Source of the DNA: a bacterium
GTDB lineage: Bacteria; Chloroflexota; Dormibacteria; Aeolococcales; Bog-877
Reading direction: 5' to 3'
DNA length: 64,000 nucleotides
Assembly (NCBI GenBank): GCA_021827985.1
Contig: JAKATL010000002.1
Coordinates: 1-64,000, forward strand
This document shows, piece after piece, positions 17,743 to 26,354 of the stretch (the first letter of the stretch is position 1; each line of letters starts with the position of its first letter). The notes under the pieces are model-generated. The model saw only the letters and a program-made list of their open reading frames with translations. It was not told where the DNA came from and made no database searches. The position numbers and the translations under genes were made by a program.

Positions 17743-19932
17743 TCAGCCGGAGGACCCAGTGGCGACCAGGAGGTCGGTTCGGTGGTGCCAGCGGTCGTAG
17801 AAGCGGCGGAAGTTGATCCGGCTGAGACGGTCCCGCTCGTCTGGGTCGGAGTCCTCCCACCCCCGGTGCTGGTGCATGACCACCGGTAGGTCGGGGATGC
17901 GTCGGAGGTGGAGGCCAGCGCCCCGCAGGGCGAGGCTGAGGTTGAAGTCCAGCATCCGGTAGAAGCGGAAGCGCTCGTCAAGGAAGCCGAGCTCCGAGAA
18001 CCGGCGCCTCAGGGTGGCGAGGCAGTAGCCATCGATGGCGTCCACCTCCACCTCCTCGGAGTCGTAGAACTCACGGAGGTCGCTGCTTCGAGCTCCCCAG
18101 CGGCCCACCGCCCCCACGCGAGGATCATCAAGGGCGTTCAGCAGAGGTCCGAAGCAGTCCCCGACCGCCTCCACCCCGGTGTCCAGCATGAGGATGGCCC
18201 GGCCCCGAGCGGCCCGCACGGTGAGGTTGCGCGCCGCCGCCTCCCCCAGCTGGTGGTCGGCGTGGAAGGAGCGCAGGCCCGGTTCCTCCTCCTGCAGACG
18301 GGAGAGCAGCCTGGACACCTCAGGACCGGCGTCGTTGTCCACCACGAGGTACTCGATCTCATGGCCGGTGCTGTACCGCCGCAGGCTATCGACGCACCGC
18401 TCCAGGTCCTCGGGGTAGGGGCCAGCCACGATGCTGACGGAGACCTCGAGGGCGTCCGGGGCCGATCTACCATCGGGGACCTCGTGCGGTGAGGAGATCA
18501 GCCCCCGGCGCAGGTCGAGGGCGGTGGCTTTCCGCAGCCGGCCTCCCCCGGGACGGTCCTCGGGGACGGCCCGAAGAGTGAGAAGCTGGTCGCGGGCCCG
18601 GTCCGCCTCGGCGAAGCTGGCCGCCTGCCGCAGTCTCGACCGGCTAGTTGCCAGCTCGGTCCAGGGCCCCTCGCCGAGGCGGACCTCGGGACTGCGCTCC
18701 AGGGCCAGGCCCAGCAGCCGGTCGGCTGCCAAGAGGCCGGAAGCTCTGGTGGCCGGGCTCATCTTCGGGTCGCTGGCGAAGGTGAAAGTGGCAGCGATCG
18801 CGGATGGCAGGTCGAGGTCGTCCTCCATCGCCAACCGCACCGCGAACTCCAGCTCCCGTGCCCGCACCGGGTCTACCTCGCCCTCTCTGGCGGCAGCGGC
18901 GCGGCGCAGCCGGCGCAGCCCGTGCTCGGCGGCGGCCAGGGCCGCGAGGGTGAAGTTCAGCCGGGTGCGGTAGCCAACCTGAGCGCAGAGCAGTCGGAAG
19001 GCCAGGGGGTCGAAGCCTCGGTCCTCGAGGTCGGCCACGGTGTACACGTTGCCCTGGGACTTGGCCATCTTGACCCCGTCGGCGAGAAGGTGCTGGCCGT
19101 GCACCCAGTGCCGGACGAACCGGCCCCCGGTGGCGCCCTCGCTCTGCGCCAACTCGTCCTCGTGGTGGGGGAAGATGTTGTCCACCCCGCCCGTGTGCAG
19201 GTCGATCTCCTCGCCCAGATAGGTCATCGACATGGCGGAGCACTCTATGTGCCAACCGGGGAACCCGGGGCCGTAGGGGCTGTCCCAGACCATCATCTGG
19301 CGGCCGGGATCGGCCGCCCGCCATATGGTGAAGTCGGCGGGGTGGCGCTTGACGGGGTCGGCCTCGGCCCCGACGCCGTTCAAGAGAAGATCGGGGGTGT
19401 TGCCCGAGAGGGCCCCATACCCCGGGTGCCTTGCGGTGTCGAAGTAGACCGTACCGTCCACCTGGTAGGCGAGGCCCCTTTCCAGAAGCCTGGCGATGAG
19501 CTCCAGCATTTGGGGCACGTGGTCGGTGGCCCGGGGAAAGACGTCCGCCGGCTCGATCGCCAGCTTGGCCTCGGCCTCGTGGAACTCCTGCTCGAAGTGG
19601 TCGGCGATCTCCCTTGGCGTCCTACCCGCCGCCAGGGCGGCCGCGATCACCTTGTCCCCGCCGCGCTCCGCCATCTCCTGGCGCATATGGCCGACGTCGG
19701 TGATGTTCTTGACGTGGAGGACATGCCAGCCCTGGGCCCGGGCCACGCGCTTGATCCAGTCGGCCAGCAGGTAGGTGCGCAGGTTGCCGATGTGCACCGA
19801 CCGGTAGACGGTGGGACCGCAGCTGTACATCCGCAGTGTCCCATCGCGGAGCGGGACCAACGGGCGCACCGCCCGTGTGCGGGTGTCGAAGAGGCGGAGC
19901 ACCAGGCGATCGTACCAGCCGCCTTCGGCCAC
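17743..19932 (-). CDS. cysS: Cysteinyl-tRNA synthetase fused to a family 2 glycosyltransferase
   Basis: 729 residues in one unbroken frame; a normal CysRS is about 460-480. Residues 1-480 are a complete CysRS: zinc ligand C38 in SCGPTVY, HIGN (47-50, the HIGH signature), GWHIECSAM with C231, FPHHEDE, and KMAKS (288-292). Residues 496-729 are a GT-A fold glycosyltransferase-like domain (VSVSIVAGPYPEDLERCVDSL, YLVVDNDAG, NLTVRAARGRAILMLDTG). The usual DxD is degenerate (LDTG). The synthetase half must charge tRNA-Cys; the fused domain's role is unknown. The GTG at 19932 is taken as start, but an internal GTG just downstream is possible. Divergent from glyS. Confidence 0.9.
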   Translation of the reverse strand: MAEGGWYDRLVLRLFDTRTRAVRPLVPLRDGTLRMYSCGPTVYRSVHIGNLRTYLLADWIKRVARAQGWHVLHVKNITDVGHMRQEMAERGGDKVIAAALAAGRTPREIADHFEQEFHEAEAKLAIEPADVFPRATDHVPQMLELIARLLERGLAYQVDGTVYFDTARHPGYGALSGNTPDLLLNGVGAEADPVKRHPADFTIWRAADPGRQMMVWDSPYGPGFPGWHIECSAMSMTYLGEEIDLHTGGVDNIFPHHEDELAQSEGATGGRFVRHWVHGQHLLADGVKMAKSQGNVYTVADLEDRGFDPLAFRLLCAQVGYRTRLNFTLAALAAAEHGLRRLRRAAAAREGEVDPVRARELEFAVRLAMEDDLDLPSAIAATFTFASDPKMSPATRASGLLAADRLLGLALERSPEVRLGEGPWTELATSRSRLRQAASFAEADRARDQLLTLRAVPEDRPGGGRLRKATALDLRRGLISSPHEVPDGRSAPDALEVSVSIVAGPYPEDLERCVDSLRRYSTGHEIEYLVVDNDAGPEVSRLLSRLQEEEPGLRSFHADHQLGEAAARNLTVRAARGRAILMLDTGVEAVGDCFGPLLNALDDPRVGAVGRWGARSSDLREFYDSEEVEVDAIDGYCLATLRRRFSELGFLDERFRFYRMLDFNLSLALRGAGLHLRRIPDLPVVMHQHRGWEDSDPDERDRLSRINFRRFYDRWHHRTDLLVATGSSG

Positions 19933-19967
19933 CCAAGGAGGGACCAGTTCAGCTCTCCCCCGTTCCG

Positions 19968-19973
19968 TAGAAT
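19968..19973 (+). promoter_or_regulatory. Candidate -10 of glyS
   Basis: TAGAAT lies 34 bases before the chosen glyS start in the short cysS-glyS divergent gap. The same hexamer occurs upstream of the TetR gene (47978). No clear -35 is visible. Confidence 0.35.
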
Positions 19974-20006
19974 GACCCCGTCTTCCTGGGGCGGGTGAGG
20001 AGTGGA

Positions 20007-21314
20007 GTGGCTGATTCGAACCGGCTTGACCTTCTGGTCTCGCTCTGCAAGCGGCGGGGCTTCGTCTTCCCCAGCAGCGAGATCTACGGCGGCCTGAACG
20101 CCGTCTACGACTTCGGGCCCCTGGGGGTCCGCCTCAGGCGCCGCATCCGGGACCTCTGGTGGAGAGAGGTGGTGGAACTCCGCGACGACGTGGAGGGGCT
20201 GGAGGCGGCGATCCTGATGAACCCCCGGGTCTGGGAGGCCTCCGGCCACCTGGCCAACTTCAGCGATCCCATGGTCGACTGCCTCGGGGAGTGCCACCAA
20301 CGCTGGCGGGCCGACCAGCTGTCGGGAGACCGATGCCCCAACTGTGGTGGTGAGCTCAGCGCCGCCCGCCAATTCAATCTGATGTTCAAGACCCACATGG
20401 GCGCGGTGGAGGACGCCGGAAGTGTCGTCTACCTCCGCCCGGAGACGGCTCAGGGCATATTCGTCAACTTCAAGAACGTTCTCACCAGCTCGCGCCAGCG
20501 GGTGCCCTTCGGCATCGCCCAGATCGGGCGCAGCTTCCGCAACGAGATCACCACCGGCAACTTCATCTTCCGCCTCCGTGAGCTGGAGATGATGGAGCTG
20601 GAGTGGTTCTGCGCGCCGGAGGACGACGCCACCTGGTTCGAGTACTGGTGCGAGCGCCGCATGGGGTGGCATCGCTCGATCGGGCTTCGCGCCGAGAGCC
20701 TGCGCTTGCGGCCTCATGGTGAGGACGAGAAGGCCCACTACGCCCTCGCCTCCACGGACATCGAATATCGATTCCCCTGGGGCTGGGGCGAGCTGGAGGG
20801 GATCGCTCGCCGAGGTGACTACGATCTCCGCCGCCACCAGGAGATGAGCGGCAAGGATCTTCAGTACACCGACCCCGCCTCCGGGGCTCGTTTTCTGCCC
20901 TATGTGGTGGAGCCGTCCCTGGGGGTGGACCGCACCTTCCTGGCGCTCCTGCTGGACGCCTACAGGGAGGAGGAGGTTCGAGGGGAGACGAGAGTCGTGC
21001 TGGGCCTCGATCCCCGAGTGGCACCATTCGAGGTGGCCGTCCTGCCGCTCTCCAAGCGGCCTGAGCTGATGGAGATGGCCAGGCGAGTGGAGGCTGATCT
21101 CCGCTCCAGCTTCGCCACCGAGTACGACGAGACCCAGGCCATCGGCCGGCGGTACCGGCGGCAGGACGAGATCGGCACCCCGCTGGCGATCACGATTGAC
21201 TTCGAGAGCCTTGAGGACCAGGCGGCGACCGTGCGCCGTAGGGACACCATGGAGCAGGTCCGGGTGTCGCTATCGCAGCTTAGGGAGGTCTGCGCCAGCG
21301 AGCTGGGGCGCTAG
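20007..21314 (+). CDS. glyS: Glycyl-tRNA synthetase (dimeric type)
   Basis: 435 residues from a GTG with GAGGAG at a suitable distance; an upstream in-frame GTG at 19995 is less likely. It is a class II synthetase of the eukaryote/archaea/Gram-positive homodimer type: CKRRGFVFPSSEIYGG, motif 2 region GRSFRNEITTGNFIFR, EMMELEWFC, motif 3 region EPSLGVDRTFLALL and a C-terminal anticodon-binding domain. A cysteine cluster (CLGECHQ...CPNCG) marks the zinc-binding insertion. Confidence 0.95.
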   Translation: MADSNRLDLLVSLCKRRGFVFPSSEIYGGLNAVYDFGPLGVRLRRRIRDLWWREVVELRDDVEGLEAAILMNPRVWEASGHLANFSDPMVDCLGECHQRWRADQLSGDRCPNCGGELSAARQFNLMFKTHMGAVEDAGSVVYLRPETAQGIFVNFKNVLTSSRQRVPFGIAQIGRSFRNEITTGNFIFRLRELEMMELEWFCAPEDDATWFEYWCERRMGWHRSIGLRAESLRLRPHGEDEKAHYALASTDIEYRFPWGWGELEGIARRGDYDLRRHQEMSGKDLQYTDPASGARFLPYVVEPSLGVDRTFLALLLDAYREEEVRGETRVVLGLDPRVAPFEVAVLPLSKRPELMEMARRVEADLRSSFATEYDETQAIGRRYRRQDEIGTPLAITIDFESLEDQAATVRRRDTMEQVRVSLSQLREVCASELGR

Positions 21315-21368
21315 TTCCGGTCCGCCCAGGGAGCCGCGTCCGAGGCGTTGATGCCTTAGCATTGCAGT

Positions 21369-21383
21369 TGCCACTAAGTGGCA
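21369..21383. promoter_or_regulatory. Dyad upstream of the nickel/cobalt permease, candidate metal-regulator site
   Basis: TGCCACTAAGTGGCA is a perfect dyad (7-bp arms, one-base centre) 45 bases before the permease ATG. A looser outer pair, TTAGCA (21356-21361) and TGCTAA (21388-21393), flanks it. Nickel and cobalt uptake genes are usually controlled by NikR, Nur or a riboswitch; the dyad suits a protein operator. Confidence 0.45.
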
Positions 21384-21427
21384 TGTGTGCTAACATCCCA
21401 CCACTTGAGCCTTGGAGGAGCCAGTTG

Positions 21428-22567
21428 ATGGCCAGCCCAGCCGTTGCCGTCCAGACATCTCGGCCCAGCCTCGTCGGCTGGATCCGAGGGTTCAGTCCCG
21501 AGCAGCGCCGGCAGGCCATTTTCATGGTGGTCGTCATCGTTGGCCTCCATGTGCTGGGATTCGGGCTGCTCCTGCTGGCGGTGGCCCATCACTACTCCGT
21601 GGGTCCCAAGGTCTTCGGGCTAGGACTCGGAATCCTCGCCTACTCCTTCGGACTCCGCCATGCCTTCGACGCGGATCACATCTCGGCGATCGACAACACC
21701 ACCCGGAAGCTCCAGGCCGAAGGACAGCGTCCTCTGAGCATCGGTACCTTCTTCTCTCTGGGTCACTCGACGATCGTCTTCGCCCTCGCCGTGGGCATCG
21801 GTTTCGCGGCGCGGGCGGTTTCCAGCGCGGTGAACAACAGCCATTCCACCCTGCAGTCCTTCGGGAACTTCTTCGGCACCTTGGTATCGGGCGGATTCCT
21901 CTACCTGATCGCCGGCTTGAACCTCATGGTGCTGATCGGCATCGTGCAGATCTTCCTGGAGATGAGACAGGGGAAGTACAACGATTCCGAGCTCGAGGCC
22001 CAGTTGAACAGCCGGGGCTTCATGTTCCGGTTCCTCGGCCCCTTGGCGCGGTCCATCACCAAGCCCTGGCAGATGTACCCGGTGGGGGTCCTGTTCGGGC
22101 TGGGGTTTGATACCGCCACCGAGGTCGCCCTGCTGGTTCTGGCGGGTACCGCGACCTCGGCTGGGCTTCCCCTCTACGCCATCATCTCCCTCCCGCTTCT
22201 CTTTGCGGCGGGGATGTCGATGATGGACTCCTTCGACGGGGCCTTCATGAACTACGCCTATGGTTGGGCCTTCTCAAGGCCCCTGCGCAAGGTCTACTAC
22301 AACATCGCCATCACCGGGATATCGGTGCTGGTGGCCCTCATCATCGGGACCATTGAGCTCATCCAGGTGCTGCGGTCGGAGCTACACCTCCACGGGGGCG
22401 TGTGGAACTTCGCCGCCGGCTTCTCGATCAACACCGCCGGCTTCGTGATCGTGGGCCTCTTCATCCTCACCTGGGCCTCCGCGCTGCTCATCTGGCGGTA
22501 CGGCAATGTGGAGGAGCGATGGGAGCGCGCCGCGGCGGAGGCCAGGGCCCGGGCGGGGCGCGGCTGA
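21428..22567 (+). CDS. NiCoT-family nickel/cobalt transporter
   Basis: 379 residues, about eight transmembrane helices. The family signatures RHAFDADHISAIDN (helix II), LGHSTIVF and GLGFDTATEV are present. The ATG at 21428 follows GGAGGA (about 21414-21419). It is a single-component secondary permease importing Ni2+ and/or Co2+. No hydrogenase, urease or cobalamin genes lie in the window, so the metal's use is not visible. Confidence 0.92.
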   Translation: MASPAVAVQTSRPSLVGWIRGFSPEQRRQAIFMVVVIVGLHVLGFGLLLLAVAHHYSVGPKVFGLGLGILAYSFGLRHAFDADHISAIDNTTRKLQAEGQRPLSIGTFFSLGHSTIVFALAVGIGFAARAVSSAVNNSHSTLQSFGNFFGTLVSGGFLYLIAGLNLMVLIGIVQIFLEMRQGKYNDSELEAQLNSRGFMFRFLGPLARSITKPWQMYPVGVLFGLGFDTATEVALLVLAGTATSAGLPLYAIISLPLLFAAGMSMMDSFDGAFMNYAYGWAFSRPLRKVYYNIAITGISVLVALIIGTIELIQVLRSELHLHGGVWNFAAGFSINTAGFVIVGLFILTWASALLIWRYGNVEERWERAAAEARARAGRG

Positions 22568-22621
22568 CCCAGGCCTGGGAGGACGGGCGCTCCGGTAAAC
22601 TCGGTCGGATGCGGCCTTCCC

Positions 22622-23395
22622 TTGCCGAAGCCTGAACATCCGGTGAGCCCGGGGCGTGCGGTTCTGGTCACGGGGGCTTCCCGCGGCATCGGCAGGGCTG
22701 CGGCCCTGGCCTTCGCCGCGGCCGGGGATCGGGTAGCGGTCCACCACCGCGACTCGCCCCACCTAGCCGAAGAGCTCCTCGGCGAACTCGTCGGGGCGGG
22801 TCATGGCGTGGTCTCCGGGGACCTCTCCGATCCGCAGGTAGCGGAGCGGGTGGTCGAGGAGGCCGACGCCCTTCTCGGAGGGCTGGACGTCCTGGTCAAC
22901 AATGCGGGGGTCAGCCTTCCCCATGACCTCCTGGAGATGGATTTCGACTCCTGGCGCCAGGCGCTGGAGCGAACGCTGGCGGTCAACCTGCTGGCCCCCG
23001 CCTATCTCATGTACTTCGCGGCGCGGAAGATGATGGGGAGGGGCGGGGCGATCGTCAACGTCTCCTCTCGGGGCGCCTTCCGGGGCGAGCCCGGGCAGCC
23101 CGGGTACGGTGCCAGCAAGGCAGGCCTCAACGCGCTGGGGCAATCGCTGGCGGTGGCACTGGCTCCCCACGGGATCAGCATCGCCACGGTGGCGCCCGGT
23201 TGGGTCGCCACCGACATGTACAACCAGGAGCTGAAGCGTCCGCGAGGCGAGGAGATCCAGCGCCAGAGTCCCTTCGGCCGGGTGGCCACCCCGGAGGAGG
23301 TGGCGGCCGCCATCTTCTACCTGGCCTCCCCCGAAGCCCGGTTCTCCAGCGGGGCGATCCTGGATGTGAACGGCGCCTCCTACCTCAGGACCTGA
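22622..23395 (+). CDS. Short-chain dehydrogenase/reductase (FabG-like)
   Basis: 257 residues from a TTG; a GTG at 22643 (VSPGRAVLVTG) is an equal candidate. Classical SDR motifs: TGASRGIG cofactor site, NNAG, catalytic Ser (VNVSSRG) and YGASK. Arg/His residues after the second strand (VAVHHRD) favour NADPH. Substrate unknown. TAAACT at 22596-22601 may be its -10. The 3' end overlaps convergent lysC by 16 bases. Confidence 0.88.
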   Translation: MPKPEHPVSPGRAVLVTGASRGIGRAAALAFAAAGDRVAVHHRDSPHLAEELLGELVGAGHGVVSGDLSDPQVAERVVEEADALLGGLDVLVNNAGVSLPHDLLEMDFDSWRQALERTLAVNLLAPAYLMYFAARKMMGRGGAIVNVSSRGAFRGEPGQPGYGASKAGLNALGQSLAVALAPHGISIATVAPGWVATDMYNQELKRPRGEEIQRQSPFGRVATPEEVAAAIFYLASPEARFSSGAILDVNGASYLRT

Positions 23396-24798
23396 GGCGG
23401 CGCGTCCCGACTCGTCTGCGGGTGGCCGAGCTCGAACACGCGGTGCAGCGCGCGGAGCGCGCCAGCCAGGTCCCGGCGCTGCACCACCGCGGCCACGGCC
23501 AGCTCCGAGGATCCCTGGGAGATGGCAACCACGTTGATGCCTTCCTCACCCAGGGCCCCGAACATCTTCCCGGCGATCCCGGCGGTGCCGCGCATCGCCT
23601 CGCCGACCACCACCACCACCGACACCTGGTCCTGAGCGTCCTGCGCCCGAAGGTAGCTCGCCTGCCGGAGAGCCTCCCGGGCGGCCGTCAACTCGCCCGC
23701 GGGGACGGCGACGCAGATCACGTCCTCGGCGGAGGACTGGGTCACCAGGAGGGTGGTGATCCGGGCGTCGGCGAAGCGGCCGAAGACCTCGCCGGCCAGA
23801 CGATTGAGCCCCGCCCCTGGGCTCGCCGTGAGGGTCAGGAGGCCGGCCTCCGCCACCCCGGTCACCGCCCTGGCCCCTCCTGGTCCTGGCGACCTGCGGT
23901 GGATCACCGTGCCCTGCTCCTGGGGCCGCATGGTGTTCTTGATCCGGATGGGGATGGCGGCCGAGGCCGCGGGTGGCACGGCGCTCCGGTGCAGCACCTT
24001 GGCTCCGAAGTAGGCAAGCTCCATCGCCTCGGCGTACGAGACCTCTGAGAGGAGCTGGGCATCTGGAACCAGGCGGGGGTCGGCGGTCAGCAGGCCATCG
24101 ACATCAGTCCAGATCCACACCTCGGCCGCGGGGAGGACCGCGGCCAGGAGGGTGGCGCTGTGGTCCGATCCGCCTCTACCAAGCGTCGTCACCTCCCCCC
24201 CGGCAGTCCGAGCCCGGAAACCGGTGACCACGGGAAGAGTCCCGGCCTGGAGAAGTGGTAGCAACCGCACTCTGGTCCGCTCCAGAGATTCCGGCATGAG
24301 GGGAGCAGCCGCCAGCGGGTGGCCGTCCGTGACCAGCAGTTGAGCGGAGTCCACAGCGGTGGCCGCCACTCCGCGTTGCCTGAGGACCGCCGCTAGAAGG
24401 CATGCCGATAGCAGCTCTCCGGCGCTGGCGGCTGCCTCCAGAGAACGGTTGGCCCCGCTCGGGGTTGGGGCCAGCTGACCGCTGCAGGCCCTGTAGGTTG
24501 CGGTCACCTCGTCCACTCGCGATACGAAGTCCGCCAGCTCTCTCCGCGCCAGCAACTCCTTGGCCACACCAACATAGGCGCTCCGGGTAGCTCCGGCGGC
24601 TGCTTCCAACCCCGGCCTGCCGGCCACCGCGGACTCGGCCCCTCGGAGCAGGAGGTCGGTGGTGCCAGCCATGGCCGACACTACGGCGACCACCCCCACC
24701 GGGCTGTCGGCCAGGATCGATGCCACCCGGTCCGTGCCCTGGGAGCCGAGGACCGAGGTACCGCCGAACTTCATCACCGCACGGCAAGGGACACCCAT
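23380..24798 (-). CDS. lysC: Aspartate kinase
   Basis: 472 residues. N-terminal kinase domain with VMKFGGTSV, the catalytic TTLGRGGSDHSA and WTDVDGLLTADPR; two C-terminal ACT domains (LLTLTASPGAG..., VSVVVVVGEAM...) for feedback control by lysine or threonine. It starts three bases after the thrC stop, so thrC-lysC is an operon, with asd divergent 0.3 kb upstream. Together these genes cover the aspartate branch; homoserine dehydrogenase and kinase are not in the window. Confidence 0.93.
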   Translation of the reverse strand: MGVPCRAVMKFGGTSVLGSQGTDRVASILADSPVGVVAVVSAMAGTTDLLLRGAESAVAGRPGLEAAAGATRSAYVGVAKELLARRELADFVSRVDEVTATYRACSGQLAPTPSGANRSLEAAASAGELLSACLLAAVLRQRGVAATAVDSAQLLVTDGHPLAAAPLMPESLERTRVRLLPLLQAGTLPVVTGFRARTAGGEVTTLGRGGSDHSATLLAAVLPAAEVWIWTDVDGLLTADPRLVPDAQLLSEVSYAEAMELAYFGAKVLHRSAVPPAASAAIPIRIKNTMRPQEQGTVIHRRSPGPGGARAVTGVAEAGLLTLTASPGAGLNRLAGEVFGRFADARITTLLVTQSSAEDVICVAVPAGELTAAREALRQASYLRAQDAQDQVSVVVVVGEAMRGTAGIAGKMFGALGEEGINVVAISQGSSELAVAAVVQRRDLAGALRALHRVFELGHPQTSRDAPPQVLR

Positions 24799-24801
24799 GC
24801 G

Positions 24802-26043
24802 CTATGCGGCTCCCGCAAGTCGGTCCCAATGGGCCTCGAAGGCATCCAGGCTGGGGGCCAGTGGAGCCCCAAGATCGATCTCGCGGTCGAGGCAGTCGAG
24901 TGTCTTCAGCCCATTGCCGGTGATGCACACGACGGTGGTCTCGCCGGGTGCGATTGCCCCGACTTCGAGAAGCTGTCCGGTCACCGCTACGGTGACGCCC
25001 GCCGCCGTCTCTCCCAGGATGCCCTCCGACTCCGCCAGCAGACGGATGCCGCGGACGATCTCCAAGTCGGTGGCCGAACCGGCGCCTCCGCCGGACCGGG
25101 CGATCGCCCGAAGGGCGGCGTGCCCGTCCGCAGGGTTGCCGATGGCCAGGGACTTGCAAATGGTGCTGGGCACCACCGGAACAACGCTCTTGCGCCCCAA
25201 CTGGTGGGCGGTCGCAATCGGGGAGCACCCCTTAGCTTGGGCACCGAACAGCCGGACCGGGTGGGCTGGCACCATCCCGAGTATCACCAGCTCCTGAAAT
25301 CCATTGGCGATCCGGGTAAGCTGGGCGCCTCCCGCCATGGGCACCACCACGTTGTCGGGCAGCCGCCACCCCAGCTGCTCGGCGATCTCGAAAGCGACCG
25401 TCTTGGAGCCCTCCGCGTAGAAGGGCCGGAGATTGACGTTGACGAATCCCCAGCGGTGGCGCTCAGCGATCTCCGCACAGAGGCGGTTGACCTGATCGTA
25501 GGCAGCCGTCACGCGAACCAGGTTGGCGCCGTACACCGCGGTGCCTAGGAGCTTGGCGGGCTCCAGGTCCGCGGGAACCAGCACCCACGCCTCCAGACCC
25601 GCGCGGGCAGCGTGGGCCGCCACGGCGTTGGCCAGATTGCCGGTGGAGGCGCAGCCTACCACCTGGAATCCGAGCGCCCTGGCCTCCGCCAGGGCCACCG
25701 CGACCACCCGGTCCTTGAACGACAGGGTGGGGAAGCAGGCGGCGTCGTCCTTTATGAACAGGGATCCCGATCCCAAACGCCGTCCGAGGCGGGGGGCCTC
25801 GATCAGCGGGGTCCAGCCCACCCCCGCCAGCCGGGGTGCGGAGTCCGGGACGGGAAGCAGCTCGCCATAGCGCCAGATGTCGCGGGGTCGGCGCTCCACG
25901 GCATCTTGACTCAGGCGCTCCCCGATGGCCTGGTAGTCGTAGACGATCTCGGTGGGGTAGAAGCAGTCGGGACATAGGGTCACCGCTTCGCGGATGAACT
26001 CTCGCTCACAGCTGGGGCAGAGGAGTCGGTAGAGGTTGGACAT
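24802..26043 (-). CDS. thrC: Threonine synthase
   Basis: 413 residues from the ATG at 26043 with AGGAGA upstream. A zinc-ribbon-like start (CPSCEREF...CPDC) precedes a fold-II PLP domain: PLP Lys in PTLSFKDR, CASTGNLANAVAAHAA and the phosphate-binding GGAQLTR. It converts O-phosphohomoserine to threonine. The N-terminal ribbon is typical of actinobacterial- and archaeal-type enzymes. Confidence 0.9.
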   Translation of the reverse strand: MSNLYRLLCPSCEREFIREAVTLCPDCFYPTEIVYDYQAIGERLSQDAVERRPRDIWRYGELLPVPDSAPRLAGVGWTPLIEAPRLGRRLGSGSLFIKDDAACFPTLSFKDRVVAVALAEARALGFQVVGCASTGNLANAVAAHAARAGLEAWVLVPADLEPAKLLGTAVYGANLVRVTAAYDQVNRLCAEIAERHRWGFVNVNLRPFYAEGSKTVAFEIAEQLGWRLPDNVVVPMAGGAQLTRIANGFQELVILGMVPAHPVRLFGAQAKGCSPIATAHQLGRKSVVPVVPSTICKSLAIGNPADGHAALRAIARSGGGAGSATDLEIVRGIRLLAESEGILGETAAGVTVAVTGQLLEVGAIAPGETTVVCITGNGLKTLDCLDREIDLGAPLAPSLDAFEAHWDRLAGAA

Positions 26044-26139
26044 CACAGGTCTCCTGGATCAGCGGATTGCATCAAGCCGCCCCACGGACGGCAGGCGCAC
26101 CGGCGCCGGGATGCGGGGCGGGGGAGCTAGCGCTGGGCG

Positions 26140-26274
26140 CTAGTTGAGGGTCGGCGTGTCCCCCGCGGCACGCTCGCGCATTCGTGCCGTGACCTGGGCG
26201 GCCGTCAGCCCATGTTCCGTCGAACTCCGGTGAGTACGGGAGAGACGGTCCTGGGCGAAACGCGCGATGGCCAC
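26140..26274 (-). CDS. Possible 44-residue ORF, perhaps a gene remnant
   Basis: In the 311-base gap between divergent thrC and asd, a GTG-started frame encodes 44 residues including EHGLTAAQVTARMRE. That segment resembles the N-terminal GLTxxEVxxR motif of P-type ATPases, which would make this a remnant, but it is too short to be sure. No ribosome site is evident. The rest of the gap shows nothing further. Confidence 0.2.
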   Translation of the reverse strand: MAIARFAQDRLSRTHRSSTEHGLTAAQVTARMRERAAGDTPTLN

Positions 26275-26354
26275 ATGGCAACAATAGCGGCTGAGGAGGT
26301 GTCGGCGCAGGTGGCGCTGGACGGTGCCGGTCGTCGGCTGCCAGACTCTAGGCT

